A stretch of DNA of 64,000 nt from Hymenoscyphus infarciens (GCA_001414345.1 LLCB01000022.1:282597-346596); one strand, 5' to 3'. Positions 34,866-47,460 are shown, counted from the first letter of the stretch. Made by a program: numbers and translations. The notes: a model not told the origin generated them from the sequence alone.

Positions 34866-35955
34866 GTTTGCGGATTCTTCCCCCCTTTTTGGCGATGAGT
34901 ATGTTTCTTTTTGCAGCGATTACTTGCAGCTAAAATGCCCGCTCATGATACTACGAATTTCCCGGCTAGACTTTAGTCTTATACAAATGTATCTCTTATG
35001 GTTTACTTACATGTCTCGATTGTTTTGCAATTCGTCGAAGTAGTGCTTGTAGGTCGTTTTCCCAAATTATTAACCAATGTGGATGCGACTGCCTCTTTGT
35101 ATGGTGATGCTCAGGGGTATCCTTCGCTTAGCGAAACCAATCTCCTCTATAATAATTCCTAAACTACCATGACGTATATCAATAGTAAGTGAATAAGAGT
35201 TGTACCAAGATGCAAGCCCCTTATTTGTAAACAGAAATATATATAAATAGTTACGAACCGACTCGTGCTTCATCCACATCTCCGCGTAGCTCAATATTAA
35301 TTACAGAAAGGAGGTGATCATAATGTCATGAAACAAGAAAACTTACTAGTAACTTAAGATTATATTTTACGTGCCGTACGATTTCAAAGTCGCAAAAGGG
35401 TGTTGGCACTTTGCTATGTTGGTTGGTGTGTTAGTGTAAGCCAATCGATTATTTGTAGAAGGAAAGGGTAAATGAAATATATTTTAATTTCGGCTTGCGC
35501 ACTTGAAAACTTGCTCTCAAGGGTGATTCACGATGCTGAAAGGCTCGAAGGATACTTGTGTTTTTCTCCACTTCCATTACTGTCGGACCTGGAGGTGGTG
35601 TTTAAGGGCAGGAGTTTCAGCTCGGCTTTACTTGCGGACACCAAGATAAAGAACAAACCAACAGCTTGAAAGAGATGGTGAGGGGGTGTATGGTTTTAAC
35701 AAGAATTCCCATGATGGGCTTACAAGTTGAGGGGTTCTGGGGTGCTCATACGTACACAAAGCGTTGACAGAGCATCTAAACATAACCTTCGTGCGCCTTT
35801 GAAGGCATGCTGTTTGCTATATACTATAAAACCCCCCATTATCCTCCCTGAAAATCATATTCATATTACAGAAAGTTCAATATCTTAGCGTTTCTCTTGT
35901 AGCTAAATCATCTGGATACCCCCGCTTCACCTCGATATACGTTTCGAGTTTCAGC
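34866..35955. other. intergenic
   Basis: About 1.1 kb. One 65-codon frame at 35472-35669 has no recognisable content. AT-richer than the left part of the window but not RIP-like. Nothing else was seen. Confidence 0.5.
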
Positions 35956-37438
35956 ATGACTGGTGGGAAAACATCCTCAGATGGCTCAAAAACACCGAGC
36001 AAATCAAGCCGTTCAAAGAAACCAAAAGAGTCAGAAAATTCCTACAAACGCAATCGGTCTGATACGTCTGATATTATACCGGAACGCCCATCAACAAGAT
36101 CTTTCTACGCAAGTGGTGTTCCATCCGCCGCCTGTCCCTCAGCAAGGTATGACGATTATGACGAAGATGTGGTTCCTTAAAGATATAATACTCAAACGCG
36201 AGAGTTTCCTAATATAACGGGCGTTACCGAAGAAATGAGTAGAGTTCATATAACACCAATAATTGCTGCAGCAACATCCCGGGGGTGTTCAAAAGCATAT
36301 AGTGGGGTCCAATATTTGCAGAACGGCAAATCTTCGCGGCAGACCCCATATTCGTGTATCTCCATATTCTCAGCAGCCTCAAAATACTTCATATGCTCTA
36401 AATCCCGCCCTCTCAGATCATAGAATAGGACCTCCCACTGTACCTCTCAGACCGCTGGCTCCCAGACCCGCAACAACTGCTTTTGCCGAAGAATGTGAGT
36501 AACTTTCCGGTGAAATAGCACACGATGGAAGAAGCATGGGAGAAAGCTCTGTTACTCCAACTCTAGTCTCTAGTCTCTGGGCCGTGCTAGGAGGAATACA
36601 GGTTGGGCAGATACAGATATGTACCTGTCAAGGATTTCGCAAATAACCACTGGACCGCAGAAGAGATATCCAATGCTAGAGGCTGTTATCATATGTTTGA
36701 CGATAGGAGATGTGACAGAAGTAAGCTTCGTACTTTTATGTGGAATATTGGATGCGTGTAGGAATATGCCGAGAGTATAACCATAGGAGTATAGAAAAAA
36801 TGCGAAGGGAGCAAGGGGCTGTTTGGGATACTATCTCTATTCTGGACAATCGAATTATAAAATTCCAAGCTGTTCCCATAGAGAATAAAATACGGAAACG
36901 GAAAAATGACGGGTTATAGCGTAGAAGACGTTAATAACGAAGTTGCATACCCGCGACCGAGAGCGAATTTACCAGAAGAAACATATGCAAATTCGGATAT
37001 CAACAAAAAGCTTGAGACTCTAGGCATGTTCAAACCCAATCAACTATTAGTCATTGAAAAGCGACATGAGTGGAATCTGGAAAGGGGAATGGACTACACT
37101 CAACTTTTCTTCGATATTCCCTAAGGCTACAGAAAAATGCAGAAAAGGCCACAAAACATTTTCTATACGGTGAAGCCCCATTACCGATCTATGAAATAAT
37201 TGCTTGGGAGGATAGGCAAAGAGAAAAGGGGAATTCTTACAATGATCTTTCTTGGAAAGCGACCCCAGAGACCCACTTTCCCCGCTTCCAAAACACCAGA
37301 CTTTTTATAGAGTCAGGATATCGGACTCAGACACCTGAGAAGCAAACTCAGGCCAGTCATCGGGGCCACAGCTGTCTGGCTCTTTGTAGTCTTGCGAATA
37401 AAAAACATGCAAGGTACATCAAGGAATCTGGCTGGTGA
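35956..37438 (+). pseudogene. decayed multi-exon gene of unknown family
   Basis: Protein-like segments follow one another on the plus strand but in shifting frames. 35956-36180 is a Ser/Lys-rich start (MTGGKTSSDGSKTPSKSS). About 36281-36497 is Pro/Gln-rich, flanked by a CTGCAG acceptor and a GTGAGT donor. About 36610-36721 contains RYVPVKDFANNHWTAEEI and GCYHMFDDRRCD. A 41-bp GTAAGC...TAG intron leads to a coiled segment (SIEKMRREQGAVWDTISIL). Then near 36885-36920 and near 37120-37125 the frame slips by one base, next to an A5 run and a CCC run, and the sequence continues as LPIYEIIAWEDRQREKGN to a stop at 37438. Introns cannot explain these two slips. It is either a pseudogene or an assembly with two indels. 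No known domain was recognised. Confidence 0.45.
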
Positions 37439-38323
37439 GTTGTTCAAGAAACGGACAATTACGCATCTAACTACTCCGCACCAAAGTTATATCAGAAAAG
37501 GACTATAAACTTCTACTTAACCTTTAGACCTACCCGCAACATCATACTTTCGTTTGCAGCTTACTTTTCTTCTTCTTTTACTAGGTTAGAAGGCGTTGTT
37601 TTCAACAAAAAGAAAAACCAAGAACCAAAAAAGGGGGAACTGCTGGTTTAGAGGTTATGCTTTTTTTACTAAGAACTAGGCGTTTTGCAAGTTTAAGTTT
37701 AAATCGATCTCTTTTATGAAAGTAATTTATTTAAGGAGTAATTGTTTCAAGTGACAGTTCGTGATTGATCTTGCGAAGTGGTTTATATGAAGTGACCTGT
37801 GAACTTTTACTAGCCTGTCTTTCAAATTTGCTTACAGAGGCTAATTATATCTAAAATGCACAACTACAATGTAGCAAAGAATCCCTGAACTGTGCAAGTG
37901 AGGTTTTATGAATAATTTACATGGCTTAGGGGCATTCTCGCATAGCTTGGCCTTGCCTGACTTGAGTAAGCTAACCATCTAGAGTTACTTATAATAAGCT
38001 CAATTGTTCTACTTCTTGAGGCGATTCAAATAAAACGAGTAGAGAAGTGACAAAGCTGGTGAAGCAATATTACTATATCGTATCTGAAATAGTATTTCTG
38101 GCTCGGGTAGCCATAGTCTCTATACTACAACTTGTAGATCTCTTAATCAATCTAAGTCTTCGTCCACCACTAAACGAAACATGGTTGCCTATCTAATACG
38201 TTCTTGTTCCTTTCCCATGGATATCCCCTACACTAATACTACGGCGGGTAAGCTAGGCTGGGGAAATAAGTAATAGGGCGAGGGGCAAAAGTAAGCCCAT
38301 AAACTACATAACATCCGATCTCG
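37439..38323. other. intergenic between two decayed loci
   Basis: About 0.9 kb with no open frame of note and no clear repeat. Confidence 0.45.
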
Positions 38324-38900
38324 TTATCTATACGAAACTATACGTCTTCTCATAATAAGATTCAAAGCCTCATTATCCAAAATAGTGGCTTCGATAGTGA
38401 TATCCGCTTTCTAAGGTTGAATTGTAGAGAAGATCAATGCCACGCGCGAAATCCGAGAGTTGAAATTCCCATATTCCATGAGTAAGACTCTTGTATTTTC
38501 CCGCTGCACAGGTTTTAAGGTCCGCAATGTTGTTTTTATCGCCTGGGATATAGACTATTAACCTTGATCGTAAAGTGCCCGTCCCTCTCTTAGGAGCCGA
38601 ATTTGAGGATTGCGTTGGTTCCAAAAGAGGAGTTTCGTCATAGTCTCTGGTATAAAGAGACTGGAGCATTAACTGGACTATCTCGGGTTCATCTTCTTCG
38701 AGTTCGATGGCGCGGTCTTCTTCCTGTTTATAATGTAAGCGAAGAACTTAGATATCGACTTTGGAAAGAAGTTGATAACTACCTTGAAACCACCACTAAG
38801 GGCAGCTCTGAAGTACTCGGATTATTCGCATACTATTGCTCTATGAACGTTGAAGGTCTGGTCACTACATCTGATGACATTGTCGCTGAATTTTCTCGAC
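38324..38900 (-). pseudogene. BTB/POZ-domain protein pseudogene
   Basis: Read on the minus strand, the first segment (about 38900-38783) contains SDQTFNVHRAIVCE, a stop, then SEYFRAALSGGFK. It is joined through a 59-bp intron (38724-38782, GTAGTT...CAG) to EEDRAIELEEDEPEIVQLM, LQSLYTRDYDE, YIPGDKNNIADLKTCAAGK and FARGIDLLYNST. This is the usual order of fungal BTB/POZ proteins, which mediate dimerisation or cullin-3 binding. Lesions: a TAA codon at 38824-38822 where a Gln (CAA) is expected, a frameshift near 38400-38407 after which DITIEATILDNEALNL continues in another frame, and no start codon upstream. The CAA-to-TAA change is a CpA-to-TpA transition. The plus-strand frame at 38603-38917 is its shadow. 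Confidence 0.75.
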
Positions 38901-39664
38901 TCACGTATGCTACATAGTTGTTATAAAGTGTAGCTAGTGAGTAATTAATATTATAGATTACATCGAGTTAAGCTTCTTAAGAGAATCTTGGTTCGTCATC
39001 TCGGTGATTGTTTTTTCATGATGTACTAAGGCACTGATACGTTGAAATTCATGAGACAAATTTCTTTGCCGATAACAAGGGAACAGCTTTTTATAGTCAA
39101 GGTAGTCAGTCACGCCAGCCATGACTATTCTTAGTGTGAATAATAAATAGTCATACGTTGTGTTGTACTGGGCTGCTTTCGCTGAAAGAGCGCGAGACTA
39201 GAAACCTTTCTTGGATTTGATCCACTTACTTGAAAGTCCAGAGGGGATTCACCGGCCCTCCAAAATTCTCTTGGTAAATCGAATATTCCATGAGTTGGGA
39301 AAGGACAGCTGTGAACAGAGAATAGCATTCTACTTACATGAATGTGTCGTGATTCACAGAATTGCTAATGGTCTCTTCTTTAACCTCCCCTCTCATAGCT
39401 TTGATTCAGCCCCTCTATCTATAAGCTATTTACAAACCCTTCTTACATTCACAGATTCCTGTTCATAAAAAGTTTAAATACCTCGAATGTTGAGGGATTT
39501 CCTCTTTTCTTTTTCCAACAACAAAAAACCTCTTCCAGCAAATCATCCACAAACTTCTCAAACTACCACCGCTTTACAGATTCTTCGAAACCTGGTCTTG
39601 GACTGCTTCCAACTTTCGCTATTCGAACTCAATATCTCAACAAGAACCTCTTTTAAGCTTCAAA
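38901..39664. other. intergenic, upstream of the orphan gene
   Basis: About 0.76 kb, moderately AT-rich. Presumed promoter and leader of the gene at 39665. Frames at 39211-39468 and 39487-39738 have no recognisable content. Confidence 0.45.
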
Positions 39665-40711
39665 ATGTCTGGCCGACCGATACCTCCACGCAGAAATACC
39701 CAGAACTCTGGAGGGGCGAACGAAAGATATACCAATGAGGAGTTTTCCAATGTCAAGGCATTCAATTTTATGCTGAATGACCCCGCTTATGACGCCAGGA
39801 AGTGTTTAGATTTTCTGGATTTTTCAAGGCCCATTGAAAGTAAACGGCAATATGAATATAGCGCGGTAAGGCAGGTATGGAATGGAACGGTTAACCCGAA
39901 TTACACCAGTGCTTCGATTCCTTGGGGGCAAATTACTGCATGGAGACAATGGAGGATGGACCAAGGCTCCCCTTTCGGAAAGCTCAAGCTAGGAGTACCC
40001 TACCTACCCTACCCCAGACACGAAGACTGCGAAACCTATCTTCCGACCTTGGATGCCTCTAGAATAATATCTGAAGCCAAAACTGCCGAAGGCGTTTTCA
40101 CAAGTCCAGAAACGACCCTAACCCGACTCGGCATATACAAAGCCTACAATATCCTAGTTCATGAATCCACGTTTCCATGGGCCCCAGAAGAATGTGCCAG
40201 ATTCGTGATCTACCATGATTTCAACAAAGATCTCCACATGGTGGCAGACTATGCCGCCTTCGCACCAAATCATACACGGTACTCCGAAGCTCAAGTTCCT
40301 GTGAATGCTATCTTGGAATGGAAAGTCTTCAAAAAGGAAATTCCACACGCTTATGGAAAGGGTCGCAGCGCTTCCGCGGCTGTTTCACTTCAAGACGAGG
40401 ACTTTTTTCCAAGCTTTAAAAATTCCAGCTACTATAGAGACTATATCCTTCCGCAAGCTTCCAACACAGGATCACATGCTCAACAAGCACAGAATCCCTA
40501 CAGAATGCAGTCATCTCAGGTCGGATCAAGCTTTGAATATCCAATTCCATTAACGGGAAGTTCACCAACCCCAGGACTGTTAGCGATGGCTGCACCCCCC
40601 CAACTGTCACAAAACTCCGGTCCATCACAGGACAGCCAGAGACGCCTGCCAGAGAAAAGAGACCCATGTTCAGAAGGGCAAATCGATAAACTCATTAAGA
40701 GCTTCAAGTAG
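39665..40711 (+). CDS. hypothetical protein, 348 aa
   Basis: An uninterrupted frame with a good start context (AAAATGTC) and balanced codon use, unlike the AT-rich DNA that begins 250 bp downstream. The N-terminus MSGRPIPPRRNTQNSGG is basic and disordered. Residues about 20-235 look folded, with many aromatic residues (YTNEEFSNVKAFNFML, SIPWGQITAWRQWRMDQG, RLGIYKAYNILVHESTFPW, ARFVIYHDFNKDLHMVADY). The last 100 residues are Gln/Ser/Pro-rich and end in a short basic helix (GQIDKLIKSFK). No signal peptide, membrane span or known domain was recognised. It is probably a lineage-restricted gene and is the last intact gene before the transposon nest. Confidence 0.6.
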   Translation: MSGRPIPPRRNTQNSGGANERYTNEEFSNVKAFNFMLNDPAYDARKCLDFLDFSRPIESKRQYEYSAVRQVWNGTVNPNYTSASIPWGQITAWRQWRMDQGSPFGKLKLGVPYLPYPRHEDCETYLPTLDASRIISEAKTAEGVFTSPETTLTRLGIYKAYNILVHESTFPWAPEECARFVIYHDFNKDLHMVADYAAFAPNHTRYSEAQVPVNAILEWKVFKKEIPHAYGKGRSASAAVSLQDEDFFPSFKNSSYYRDYILPQASNTGSHAQQAQNPYRMQSSQVGSSFEYPIPLTGSSPTPGLLAMAAPPQLSQNSGPSQDSQRRLPEKRDPCSEGQIDKLIKSFK

Positions 40712-40960
40712 AGAGAGGGTTCCCAACGTATTTCCTCACACGATATATATCCACACTTGGAAAAAGAGCACACTTCGACCTATCTTCCACTTCACCAATC
40801 ACACACCACCAACCCTGAGACTCGTACTTTTATCCGCATTGTATTCCTTGCCGTATTAGAAGCGTTGTTTTCTTGAAATACAAAAGTAAAAAACTACGAA
40901 AAAAGGTCAAAATGCGTTCGATTCTCCTATGCACCGAATGCGGGGTTCTATAACTTTAGT
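40712..40960. other. 3' flank of the orphan gene up to the AT-rich block
   Basis: About 250 bp of ordinary composition; the change to strongly TA-rich sequence happens gradually between about 40950 and 41250. Confidence 0.5.
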
Positions 40961-42251
40961 TGTACTTTATAGTATTCTATTAAAGCGAAGATTTTATTTA
41001 AAACTTTTGATCGGTAATTTTGGTGAAGTAAAGTGAGATAAAGTGAAACATAAGAAATGACGAGCTAACGACGACCTGTAGATGTTGTGAAATACAGATA
41101 GCCGAGGACTCTCGAAGATAGAGAGACTCTATTATAGCTAAGCGTTAGTGGAATGAACTCCGAAGATTATACAAGTCTAGACAGAGAACTCTTTGTTAAA
41201 TAATCTTACTATTTAGCTAATTAAAGTAAAATTATATAGTATAAACACGTTCTAAATTATTATCCGCGCTCTAGACCAAATACTAAGACACTAAAACACT
41301 ATCGCTTCTTAGTTACTAAAAGTTAAATAAAACTCTCTAACACTTACTTAGCTAGAAGTTTCCTAACTCTTTTATTATTCTTAATCTATAACTTCTCTAT
41401 ATCTATATTAAACTTCTTTTCTTCTTACTACTATCTATAAAGAAACTCTACGCTAGTTATATTATTATCTCGCTTCTCTCTCTAATAATACTTAACTCTA
41501 CTAAATAATTCAGTAATCCTCGTTCTTACTTACTCTCTTTTCTAAAAACATTCGAAAATATAGAATCTGCTTTACTAGCTATAGATAAAGTAGTATTAAC
41601 TACGTCTCTCTTCTCTAGTCTTCTTAGAAGTAAGTCTATACTACTTAGTTTCCTAAATAGTAGAATAAGAAAATCGAGTATTATAAGAATAAAGAGAGGA
41701 AAGAATAGTAGATATAGACGTTCTTTATCATAGTAGAGAATTAGAGAATATTAACTAGAAAGAGAGATAAATTCTAAGAGAAAGATAAGAAAGACTACCT
41801 AGGCTAGGTTAAAGTGTATTTGTAATAGTAAGAGAAGAAAAGTAGTTATAGAGAAGTCGTAGAAGAGAATAAGAAGTAAGTCTTTATAAAAAGTAGATAT
41901 ATATAGTTTATCTTTTAATCGAATTCATCTATTAGATAATAAAGATAGTAGTATATATAGTTATTATATATTAGTCTATAAAAAGATAGATATAGTTGAG
42001 AAAAACTTTAACTAGTACTTTTAAGCTCTCTCTTACTAGCTATCGATTCTCTCTTTCTAGCGAATCTTTCTATCTACTAATATCTCTCTTTCTTTAAGAA
42101 GTATTAGTATTAGTAATAGTATTATTATAATTAAATACTATAGTATTCTTAATTTATCTATTATAACGATATTCTAGTAGTATATATATATTTTTAAAGC
42201 TAATAATACTAATATATTCTACTAACTAGTTAATATTATAGTAATATATAA
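40961..42251. other. RIP-degraded DNA, not identified
   Basis: TA-rich and nearly free of CA/TG. Probably an old repeat, but no LTR, terminal inverted repeat or protein remnant was recognised on either strand. Confidence 0.4.
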
Positions 42252-42364
42252 TATATAAAATAGAGACTAAAAATACTCTAAGAAGTCTTAAATTTAGAGA
42301 TAAAAACTCTATTATATATAGAGAGAAAAATAGAGTATTAAATAACTCTATTTCTAGTATAATA
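42252..42364. repeat. solo terminal repeat related to the TRIM at 61474
   Basis: This segment follows the 113-bp terminal repeat of the 61474-63238 element: shared blocks CTCTAAGAAG, AAATTTAGAG...AAAAACTCT, ATTATATATAGAGAG and a CTAGTATAATA end. The left border is approximate. No second copy or internal region is next to it, so it reads as a solo repeat. Confidence 0.55.
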
Positions 42365-44073
42365 TAATACTAAGAGTATACTAAAGACTTAACTTTTCTT
42401 AAATCAAAGGCTATTTATACTTTATCTATAAAGATATCTATTATTTAAAACCTAGATATTAATAGCAGCTCTACTATAATAGTAATAATATATATATAAA
42501 TTATATATAAAAGTCTTAGCTTCTATTTTACTAAATTTAATATAAGATATCAAATATATTATAAAGCTTAACTAATTATTATATATCTACTAGTTTAAGA
42601 ATATAAGTTGAAAAGATATATACTATAGATTTAGAATATTAATATATAGTAAGTACTACTTTTACTAACTTAAGAAGCGTAAATACCTAGAATACTATCT
42701 AATTAATTAAAAAGTAACTATTTTACTATCGAAGTAAATACTCTCTAGAAACGAGTATACTCTAGTTATAAAATAGAGACTATTTAGTTAATTACTATTT
42801 ACTAATTTTAAAATTTATAATTATATTTAAGTAAATTAGAGTTTATATAGTAAAAGACTTATAATAAGTAGTTGAAACAAAGTAAGATAACTAAAGTAAT
42901 AGCTTAATATACTCGACTATTTAGTTAACTAATACTTTCTACGATTTTTCTAGATCTAGGTTATAGGTTTTTATAATTACTACTATTTGATATATCTACT
43001 AGAAGAGCGGATATTACTAACTACTACTATTTTATACTACTTTAGTTTCTCGAGAAGAAGCTATTAGACGAAGCTATAACTATTAAAACTTAAAATATAA
43101 GTTAGCTAAAGGTAAATAATTAAAATAAGAGAAAACTAATAAGTATAGTAAGTACTAGTAGAGTTTTAGAGAAGAAGTAAGAAAGCTATTAAGTGAATAA
43201 AACCAGAGTAAGTTTTTAACTAAATTATCTCTCTTATAAAACTAGAATACTCTTGTTTTAGTCTAATTTTAGAGAGCTTTTAATTAGATAGTTTTCTAGA
43301 TATTTACGATTATTTAGATAGTAAAAGTATTAATTATTAGAAACCTCTAATTTAGAGCTTCTTTAAATCTATATATAAAGATTAATCTAATTAAAACTAG
43401 ATATATAGTATTCTATCTAAATAAATATAATTAGTTTATAGAAATATATATAATATTATATAATATAGTAGCTAGACTAGAAACTTTAATTATTAATTTG
43501 TTTACTCTCTCTTCTTAATTAAGAGTAAAACTTAATAAATTTAAGAAACTATTCTATAATACTATAGCTATTAAACTAACGTTACTATTTCTAGATTTAA
43601 TTATAGTATTATTAAAGTTTATTATCTTATATAAGCTACGTTTATTAACTTAAGCTATCTAAGATAATATATAGTTATTTTAAGAGCTATTTATATAATT
43701 CTTTTTAAAATACTCTATTTAATTAGGTCTAGAATTATAGCTATTTTATTAAATATTTTCTATATTATATATTATATTTACTAGTAGTATTACTATAGTA
43801 AAATACTAGAGTCTTTTAAAGAAATATATTAATAAACTACTATAATAGTACTTATTATATACTATCTAATAACTTATATACTAAAACCTATTAAAAAAGC
43901 TATTTCTACTTTTATTTATACTCTTTTATTACTTTACTACTATTTAAAAATAAGACTAGAAATTAGAAAACTAATTAATAAGTATTATTTACTATATATT
44001 AAATACTCTAAACTAAGTATAGTAGATAATTCTATAATAAAGTAATAGTATAATTAATTATATAATTAAAAGT
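42365..44073. other. RIP-degraded DNA, not identified
   Basis: About 1.7 kb of TA-rich sequence with stops in all frames. Probably older repeat material into which element E0 inserted. No coding remnant or terminal repeat was recognised. Confidence 0.4.
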
Positions 44074-44447
44074 TATAATAGTACGCTATCTTAATTTGCC
44101 GGCATTTGTAAAACTACTAAAACCTCTAATACCTTAGAGCTAAGATTATAATTACTCTAATACTTATATAATAGAAGATATTAAAAGGATTAAGATTTAG
44201 ATATTAAATATTTAGCTTTAAAGCTCTTATTATTTAGTATTAGCTATATTAAGAAGAGCTTAGTTATTATTATTATTAAGACTTAGTAGTTTCTAACCTC
44301 TTATATATAAATGTTTATACTTAGTATAAAAGAGAGATAGTTTTTCCTTTTCTTATATATTAGAGCTTAGTATTTATATATATTATTTCATCTTAAACGT
44401 ACTCTTATATATCTCTTTAGTAGTAGTATATATTTTATACTATTATA
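44074..44447 (+). repeat. 5' LTR of E0 (diverged, about 374 bp)
   Basis: Reverse complement of the 496-bp LTR of E1/E2 with deletions. It starts TATAATAG and ends ATACTATTATA. It is recognisable through ATTATTATTATTAAGAC, TTATATATAAATGTTTATA and CCTCTAATACC blocks. The following bases (TAAAAAGGAAAAACTC) match the start of the internal region next to the right LTRs of E1/E2 in opposite orientation. The LTR is much more diverged than those of E1/E2, as expected for an older element. Confidence 0.7.
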
Positions 44448-44505
44448 TAAAAAGGAAAAACTCTTCTTTATTAGTAATAGCCTTTATAATATCTCTTTTA
44501 AGCTT

Positions 44506-44510
44506 ATTAT
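44506..44510. repeat. target duplication ATTAT, left of E1
   Basis: Matches 50144-50148 and defines the insertion of E1 into E0. Confidence 0.7.
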
Positions 44511-45006
44511 TATAACGGCACGAAATATATACAACTATAGTAGAGGTATATAGGAGTGCGTATAGTAGAATAACGTATGTAGATACTAGGCTCTAATATA
44601 AAAGAAAACAATAACTGTCTCTCTACTATACCGAACATAAACGTCTATATATAAGAAGGTTAGAAGCTTCTAAGTTCTAATAATAATAATAACTAAGCTC
44701 TATCTAATATAGCTAATACTAAATAATAAGAGCTAAAAAGCTAAATATATAACCTCTAATCCTTTAAAAAGCTAAATATATAATATCTAAACCTTAATCT
44801 CTTTTATATATAAATGTTAGATATTAATACCTTTAGCACTTCGCTTATATAAGTATTAGTTATTTATAATCTCAGCCCTAGAGGTATTAGAGGTATCGGC
44901 ACTGCTTAGAGGTATTAGTAGTTTTATAAATACTAATAATTTAAGATAGTACTATTATATAATAATCTAGCTATTATATAATAATCTAAGATAATATACT
45001 ATTATA
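44511..45006 (-). repeat. left LTR of E1 (3' LTR in element sense)
   Basis: 496 bp, TATAACGG...ACTATTATA, the RIP-changed form of TG...CA termini. Followed on its inner side by a pyrimidine tract, the complement of the polypurine primer. Same length as the right LTR. Confidence 0.8.
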
Positions 45007-46692
45007 TCCTCTCTCTTTTAAAAAGACTCGTTCTAAGTCTTTAGTTAGTAATTAGTATAGTATTAAGTTAATTAGAGTATTATTTATCTTTTTATTATAA
45101 AGAATATAACTTATCTTACTATTATAGTATTTAATAGTTAAGGTAGGGTTAGTAGCTAGTAGTATTATTATTTAAGAGCTGATTACTCTTTATTTACTAC
45201 TATATACTATATAATAATATAATATAAATAAAAGAGAAGCTAATAATTAGCTAGTAGGTAGAAAGTAGTATACTACTATAGAGTTGTCGTATTCTTACTA
45301 TTATCGTATATTATAATAGTAATTATTAAGTAATAAATAATAATTATAAAGTAACAGCTATTATTATAAGTAGTATATTAGTAGACGACTTTTCTCTAAT
45401 TCTAACTTCTCTTCTTCTTTTCTTTTTATCTAAATAATATAAATAGTAAGAATATCTTCTAATTAGATATATTCTTATATACTAACTTATCTCCTAGAAT
45501 ATATATATATATTATATATATATATATAAAAGTAAGTTCTTCCCTTTTTAATTAGACTTAATTTAAGGTTAATCTAATATAGTAAAATACCTCTTCTATA
45601 TCCTTCTAGTATACTTCTAGCTATCTACTAAGTCTACTACGTTTAGTGCTTTTAAGTAAAATCTTAGAATAGAGATTATATATATACTTTTAAGAAGCCG
45701 AAGTCGAAGAAGTATAGGTACTATATTAAGTAAAATACTATATATATCCTAGTAAGTTTAATCCTAAATATATACTAAATCTATTCTAACTTAGGTAGTT
45801 ACTATAGTTTATTAGGAAAGAGTTTAGTAAGCTTTAGAGTAAGAAGGAGAAGAGGGAGGTTAAGAAGGCTATAAAGGCCTTAGATAAGGTATTAGTTATT
45901 ACTAGTATAGAGGTACTAAAGAATAGCTTAGAGGTATAGTTTACTCTCTTAGAAGAGACTTAGGCGCTTTATACTAAGGTTACTATAAGTACCTCTTACT
46001 TATTAGAAGGGTTTCGGTTACTAATATTTAATAGTCTTTATGCTATACTATAGAGAGTAGAACCTCTATTTAAACCTAGGTTTAGGTCCTTTTTAAAGCC
46101 TATCTAAAGAGTTTATAAGCGTCCTCTTTAAAGCTAGTTATAAGAGGTTACTAAGGTAAGAAGCGTACTTATAAGAAGGAGGTAGAGGAAGAGCTAATTC
46201 GAGCTTCTTACGCTTAAGAGAGTAGAGAGGAGGATGATAAGTTAGAGGAAGGAGAGGCTACGGCCTAGAAAGGGTTAGTAGGTCTTATTTTAGTAGTAAC
46301 TCGGTCTTAGTTTTTTACTTTATTAACTTTAAACATTCCTACTAGTTAGTGTTTTATCTTAGGTTTTTATTATAAGTTCCTTATCAAAGGTAACTAGAAT
46401 TAGAGAGTATTTAATAGAGTTTTATAAATTAACTCTTTTATCTAATTCTTATCTAATTCCTATGTATTAAGCTATTTAGAGAGGTATTAGAGTAGTCCTA
46501 GCTCTATAAAAGTCTCTTAAACGATATAGTAAACCCTGAAAATTATCTATAGAATACTAAGCGGGATCTAAATAGTATCTAATCTAGTTTATAAATGTTT
46601 ATAAAAGAGACTTTGTTTCTAATCCTTTAATATTAAAGTATAAGTATTCGCGTTTACTAAAAGAGTATAGTCTAATCCTATCTAGTAGGTTA

Positions 46693-46732
46693 GAAAAAGT
46701 TTTAAAAAGTTTAAAAAGTTTAAAAAGTTTAA
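46693..46732. repeat. 10-bp tandem repeat (AAAAAGTTTA) in E1
   Basis: About four units in E1; the matching site in E2 has about five. It lies at the border between the 3' region shared with E0 and the E1/E2-specific middle. Confidence 0.75.
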
Positions 46733-47123
46733 AGCAGAGATAGAGGCGAATTTAGAGTAAAGTTAGAAGTAAATATTAAGAGGTAATATTATTAATAATA
46801 GTAATAACTTAATTAAGAGCTTACTTTAGAAGCGTACTAATTCATATCTAATTTAAATTTAAATAAAACATTTAATATACTAGATATAAAAGAAAGTAAG
46901 TTCGTCTAAACTTAGGTTAATAAGGACTTAGAGTAAAGTTAGAAATAAAGAGTTAATAATATTATAGATAGTAATAACTTAATTAAGAGGTTACTATCCT
47001 TTTAAGAGTATACTAATTTATATCTAAGTTAAATTTAAATAAAAAAAGAACTTCTAGCTCTACTAGAAGTAAAAGAAAGTAAGAAAGTAATAACTATAAA
47101 ACTCTATACTAGAGTTAGTAGCG

Positions 47124-47460
47124 TTTTAGCTAGTTAAAAGCGAAGTTGTTACTAAAGTTTATTAAATTGTCTAAGTATTTAAGAATAATAAAAGAGGTGG
47201 TTTTAACTAGTTAAAACAAAAGAGTTATTATCGAATATTATTAAAGTTTAAAATTATTATCTAAAGTCTAGAATAATAAGAGAAGGAGTAGATTTAGCTA
47301 GTTAAAGGCGAAGTTTATTACTAAATGTTAAAAATACTATCTAAAGTTTAGAATAATAAAAGATATAGTTTCAGCTAGTTAAAAGCGAAGTTATAGCTAA
47401 ATTATTAAAGTTAAAATTATTATCTAAGTATTTAAAGATAATAAAGAGATAGTTATAGAT
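47124..47460. repeat. imperfect tandem repeats (about 75-95 bp) in the E1 middle
   Basis: Successive units begin with variants of AGCTAGTTAAAGGCGAAGTT and contain TTATCTAA...AATAATAAAAGA. Similar units recur near 47840-47960, and in E2 near 56500-56770 and 57140-57290. Whether they were once coding cannot be told. Confidence 0.6.

Noticed and set aside
38603..38917. 104-codon plus-strand frame
   Set aside because: It is the antisense shadow of the BTB/POZ remnant, whose minus-strand motifs are unmistakable.
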